Origin: Gemmatimonadota bacterium
Lineage (GTDB): Bacteria > JAAXHH01
Assembly (NCBI GenBank): GCA_009841265.1
Contig: VXMB01000009.1
Span: 293,911-357,910, forward strand
Direction of reading: 5' to 3'
Length of the DNA stretch: 64,000 nt
The translations under genes were made by a program, and so were the position numbers. This document shows, in pieces, positions 61,963 to 64,000 of the stretch (the stretch's first letter is position 1; each line of letters opens with the position of its first letter). The notes below the pieces were generated by a model, which worked only from the letters and a program-made list of their open reading frames with translations, was not told where the DNA came from and made no database searches.

Positions 61963-63521
61963 CCGGCCGAACCGTCGTTCACCTGCATGTACATGAAGGG
62001 CGGGATGGTCAGGGCCACCACGTCGTTTCCGCCGGTGACCTCACGGGCCTGTCCCAGGGCGTGTTCCAGGTCGGGCGCCCAGGAGACCCCCAGCCTTTTG
62101 GCCGCGAAATCGGTCTTGGGTCCGGCCAGGATCACCCGGGACAGGTATTTCAACGGATAGGTCGCCCAGTACCACACCGTGAAGGGGTGGAATCCGTGGT
62201 GGCCGAAGCGGTTCCGGTAGCAGTCGACCAGGTGGGGATCCCGGGCGAACTGCTCCTGGAACCCCGACTGCATCTCGAAAGGGTCCTGGGTCTCGGGTAG
62301 CACCTCGTTCCAGAACTTCTCGTAGGCGACATGGTACTCGGGATGGAAGAACTCGAAGACCGGGTTCAGGATGATGACTACGCCGCCCGGCTTGACGAAG
62401 GGCTTGTTGTAGAACCAGTTGAAGACGTAACCGAGCACGTCGCTCAACACCAGCACCGGGTTGATCCGCGTACCGACGGAATAGGGACTCAGGTCGGGCA
62501 GGCCGAAGACCAGCGTATCGTGCTGATGGTCGGTGGTCACCAGCAGCTGGTCCTTCAGGGTCTGCAGGGTCGGTTCGTGCACGGCGTCTATGGAACCCGC
62601 GTTGATTTCAACGGGCAGGTAAGCGCTTTGGATGCCCTTGAAAACCCGGAAGCGCACCGATTCGGGAAGCATGCTCATGGACGCGGGCGTCGTGGCCTTC
62701 AGGATCTTCTCGAACAGGTTGCATCGCTCCGCCGGTTTGCTTAAGTAGCGCATCATGGGGGGATAGGACGCGTTGTTCATGGCCGCCTCGAGGACCATGA
62801 TGCGGGTGTGCTTCAGGATGACGCGGCTGATGCGCTCGATGGAGCCGTGCATGTCGGAACCCTCGGGCTGCATGACATGGGGTTTCTCCGCGGTCATCTG
62901 CGGCGCGTGGTGCGGCGCGATGCTGTTGTAGGTGCCCAGTCCGACGGCCACGGACTTGTGTCCGCCGTTCAGGGGGATCTGGATGGAGTCCACGTAGATC
63001 ACCAGGTCGCTCTCGATGACCTTGCGGCTGGTCTCCACCGGCTCGTCGTGGTCGGTGGTGCCCAGCACGACGATGTCGTCCGGGTCTTCGGCGTCGAAAT
63101 TGACCAGCTGGCTGGGGTGGAAGGCTTTCATGATCCGCTTGCCCAGCATGGCGGCCATTTCGTGGGTTTTCATCTTGCGATGCAGCGCGACCGCGCACAT
63201 GAGCTCGATATTCTCCTGCTTTACCCCGTAACGGTAGAGCATTTCCAGCAGGGTCTCGATGGCGAGCTGGCGGATGTCGGGCGGCGCGGTAGCCGGAAAG
63301 GGCTGGCAGTTGTCGTCGAAAGCGATCAGGATCCGGCTGTTCGCGTCGACGAGTTCCTCGAGGGGCGGCATGTCCAGGGGGGATTCGAATGCCGCCCTGA
63401 CCCGGTCCGGAATGTCCTTGTTCGGAATGCCCGGCAGCGGCGGCGGCGGAAAGAAAACCGACCCCTCGTCGGGCAGTTCGGCGTGTATGATGTTGTTTCC
63501 GGAATAGGTAAGGTATTTCAT
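61959..63521 (-). CDS. LarA-like (DUF2088) protein
   Basis: 520 residues. It resembles lactate racemase LarA and its DUF2088 relatives: the N-terminal AFDDNCQPFP replaces the DDxTRPxP motif, NIELMCAVALHRKM and AFHPSQLVNFDAED are in the expected order, and NGGHKSVAVGLGTYNSIAPHH carries the conserved Lys/His site. Only some relatives contain the nickel-pincer cofactor, and no larB/larC/larE is seen in the window. It is probably a racemase or epimerase of a 2-hydroxy acid. Divergent from the Tat-exported gene. Confidence 0.7.
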   Translation of the reverse strand: MKYLTYSGNNIIHAELPDEGSVFFPPPPLPGIPNKDIPDRVRAAFESPLDMPPLEELVDANSRILIAFDDNCQPFPATAPPDIRQLAIETLLEMLYRYGVKQENIELMCAVALHRKMKTHEMAAMLGKRIMKAFHPSQLVNFDAEDPDDIVVLGTTDHDEPVETSRKVIESDLVIYVDSIQIPLNGGHKSVAVGLGTYNSIAPHHAPQMTAEKPHVMQPEGSDMHGSIERISRVILKHTRIMVLEAAMNNASYPPMMRYLSKPAERCNLFEKILKATTPASMSMLPESVRFRVFKGIQSAYLPVEINAGSIDAVHEPTLQTLKDQLLVTTDHQHDTLVFGLPDLSPYSVGTRINPVLVLSDVLGYVFNWFYNKPFVKPGGVVIILNPVFEFFHPEYHVAYEKFWNEVLPETQDPFEMQSGFQEQFARDPHLVDCYRNRFGHHGFHPFTVWYWATYPLKYLSRVILAGPKTDFAAKRLGVSWAPDLEHALGQAREVTGGNDVVALTIPPFMYMQVNDGSAG

Positions 63522-63747
63522 CGCGCACTCCGCGTTTCGGGAATATTCTGTAGTCCGCAGGGGATCAGGAAGGACAGTCCTGCGGCCTTCCGCCCGGCCT
63601 GATAGCGGGTCGGTTTAAGGTCGGGTTCATTCATTATAGACGCGTATATTCGTGGTATCAACCGATTAATCGCGCGTTCGATTCGAACGCATAGGCCGTG
63701 ACCCGTACCGGTTTTCGGCCCACATCCTCACCGCCCGGGAGTACAAA

Positions 63748-64000
63748 ATGACGATATTCGACCGCAACCTGTCCCGAAGGGGATTCATGAAAACCGGAAT
63801 GGCCGCTGCGGCCGCGGGTGGCCTCGCCGGTATGCGCAGCGCCCACGCCGCCCAGGACGCCCACACCACCCAGGCTGACCAGGCTGGCCAGGAGAACCGC
63901 GGTCCGGTCAGCGACGATAACCCCTATCTGACCCTCAGGAATACGCCCACGCCCCTCATCATGGATGCGCTGACCCGGATTGGTTACGACCGCACCCGCC
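63748..64000 (+). CDS. Tat-exported protein, N-terminal fragment, possibly RraA-like
   Basis: 84 codons are visible before the window edge. The N-terminus MTIFDRNLSRRGFMKTGMAAAAA is a twin-arginine (SRRGFMK) signal peptide, and a cleavage site follows MRSAHA. The linker is rich in Ala, Gln and Asp and reads as short near-repeats. The last visible residues, LRNTPTPLIMDALTRIGYDRTR, resemble the start of the RraA/dimethylmenaquinone-methyltransferase-like fold (LxxLxTxxVxDALxRxG), but this is too short to be sure. ATG 63748 has GGGAG upstream. Confidence 0.6.
   Translation, partial: MTIFDRNLSRRGFMKTGMAAAAAGGLAGMRSAHAAQDAHTTQADQAGQENRGPVSDDNPYLTLRNTPTPLIMDALTRIGYDRTR

Overview
This is a GC-rich bacterial window with densely packed genes, many in tightly spaced or overlapping operons. 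No rRNA, tRNA, IS element or CRISPR array was seen. Lipoprotein signal peptides, a TolC-type outer-membrane factor, an RND pump and an outer-membrane beta-barrel point to a Gram-negative cell plan. The content is rich in PhyH/TauD dioxygenases, Gfo/Idh/MocA oxidoreductases, HyuA/HyuB, enolase-superfamily and DapA-like enzymes. That suits an uncultivated heterotroph of the Latescibacterota/Poribacteria kind, but this placement is a low-confidence inference from gene content.

Layout. (1) 1-2.8 kb: a partial SelA-like PLP enzyme, a collagen-repeat serine-protease lipoprotein and a small membrane protein. (2) 2.9-8.1 kb, plus strand: MBL hydrolase, amidohydrolase, an orphan cytochrome-oxidase-III-like protein, an aminotransferase and a protein that looks like three RidA units in a row. 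(3) 8.1-17.4 kb, plus: an oligopeptide-type ABC importer (two solute-binding proteins, two permeases, two ATPases) with an alcohol dehydrogenase between the binding proteins. (4) 17.5-22.8 kb: adenosine deaminase, an MBL lactonase-like protein, and a minus-strand operon KduD-like SDR > PhyH > AhpD-like protein > TauD. The AhpD-like gene carries an in-frame UGA exactly where the second Cys of the CxxC motif should be, followed by a bacterial SECIS-like hairpin, so it is probably a selenoprotein. (5) 23-30 kb: small membrane proteins, GH32 glycosidase, bicupin, an alpha/alpha-barrel protein, peptidoglycan amidase lipoprotein, beta-barrel protein and citrate synthase. (6) 30.3-37.6 kb: apaG-proS (plus) and a minus operon of fused ECF ATPases > EcfT > Gfo/Idh > FAD oxidoreductase. 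(7) 37.7-50.3 kb: the most unusual part, described below. (8) 50.4-59.8 kb: a long minus-strand catabolic array (transglutaminase-like, NAD epimerase, DapA-like, enolase superfamily, Gfo/Idh, HyuA, HyuB). (9) 59.9-64 kb: alcohol dehydrogenase plus Gfo/Idh, a LarA-like protein, and a partial Tat-exported protein.

Region 7 holds an apparently single plus-strand operon: TolC-like factor, membrane-fusion adaptor, RND permease, a fusion of a GPP34 (Golgi phosphoprotein 3) domain with a cytochrome P450, a sterol-24-C-methyltransferase-family enzyme and a periplasmic TPR protein. Three junctions are coupled or nearly so. Convergent to it lie a Rieske oxygenase of the steroid-desaturase/hydroxylase type and an FAD amine-oxidase-like protein. 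My reading is a sterol (or similar polycyclic lipid) modification and export locus. No squalene or oxidosqualene cyclase is present here, so the substrate could be made elsewhere in the genome or taken up. The operon starts behind a good sigma-70-like promoter followed by a 16-bp palindrome.
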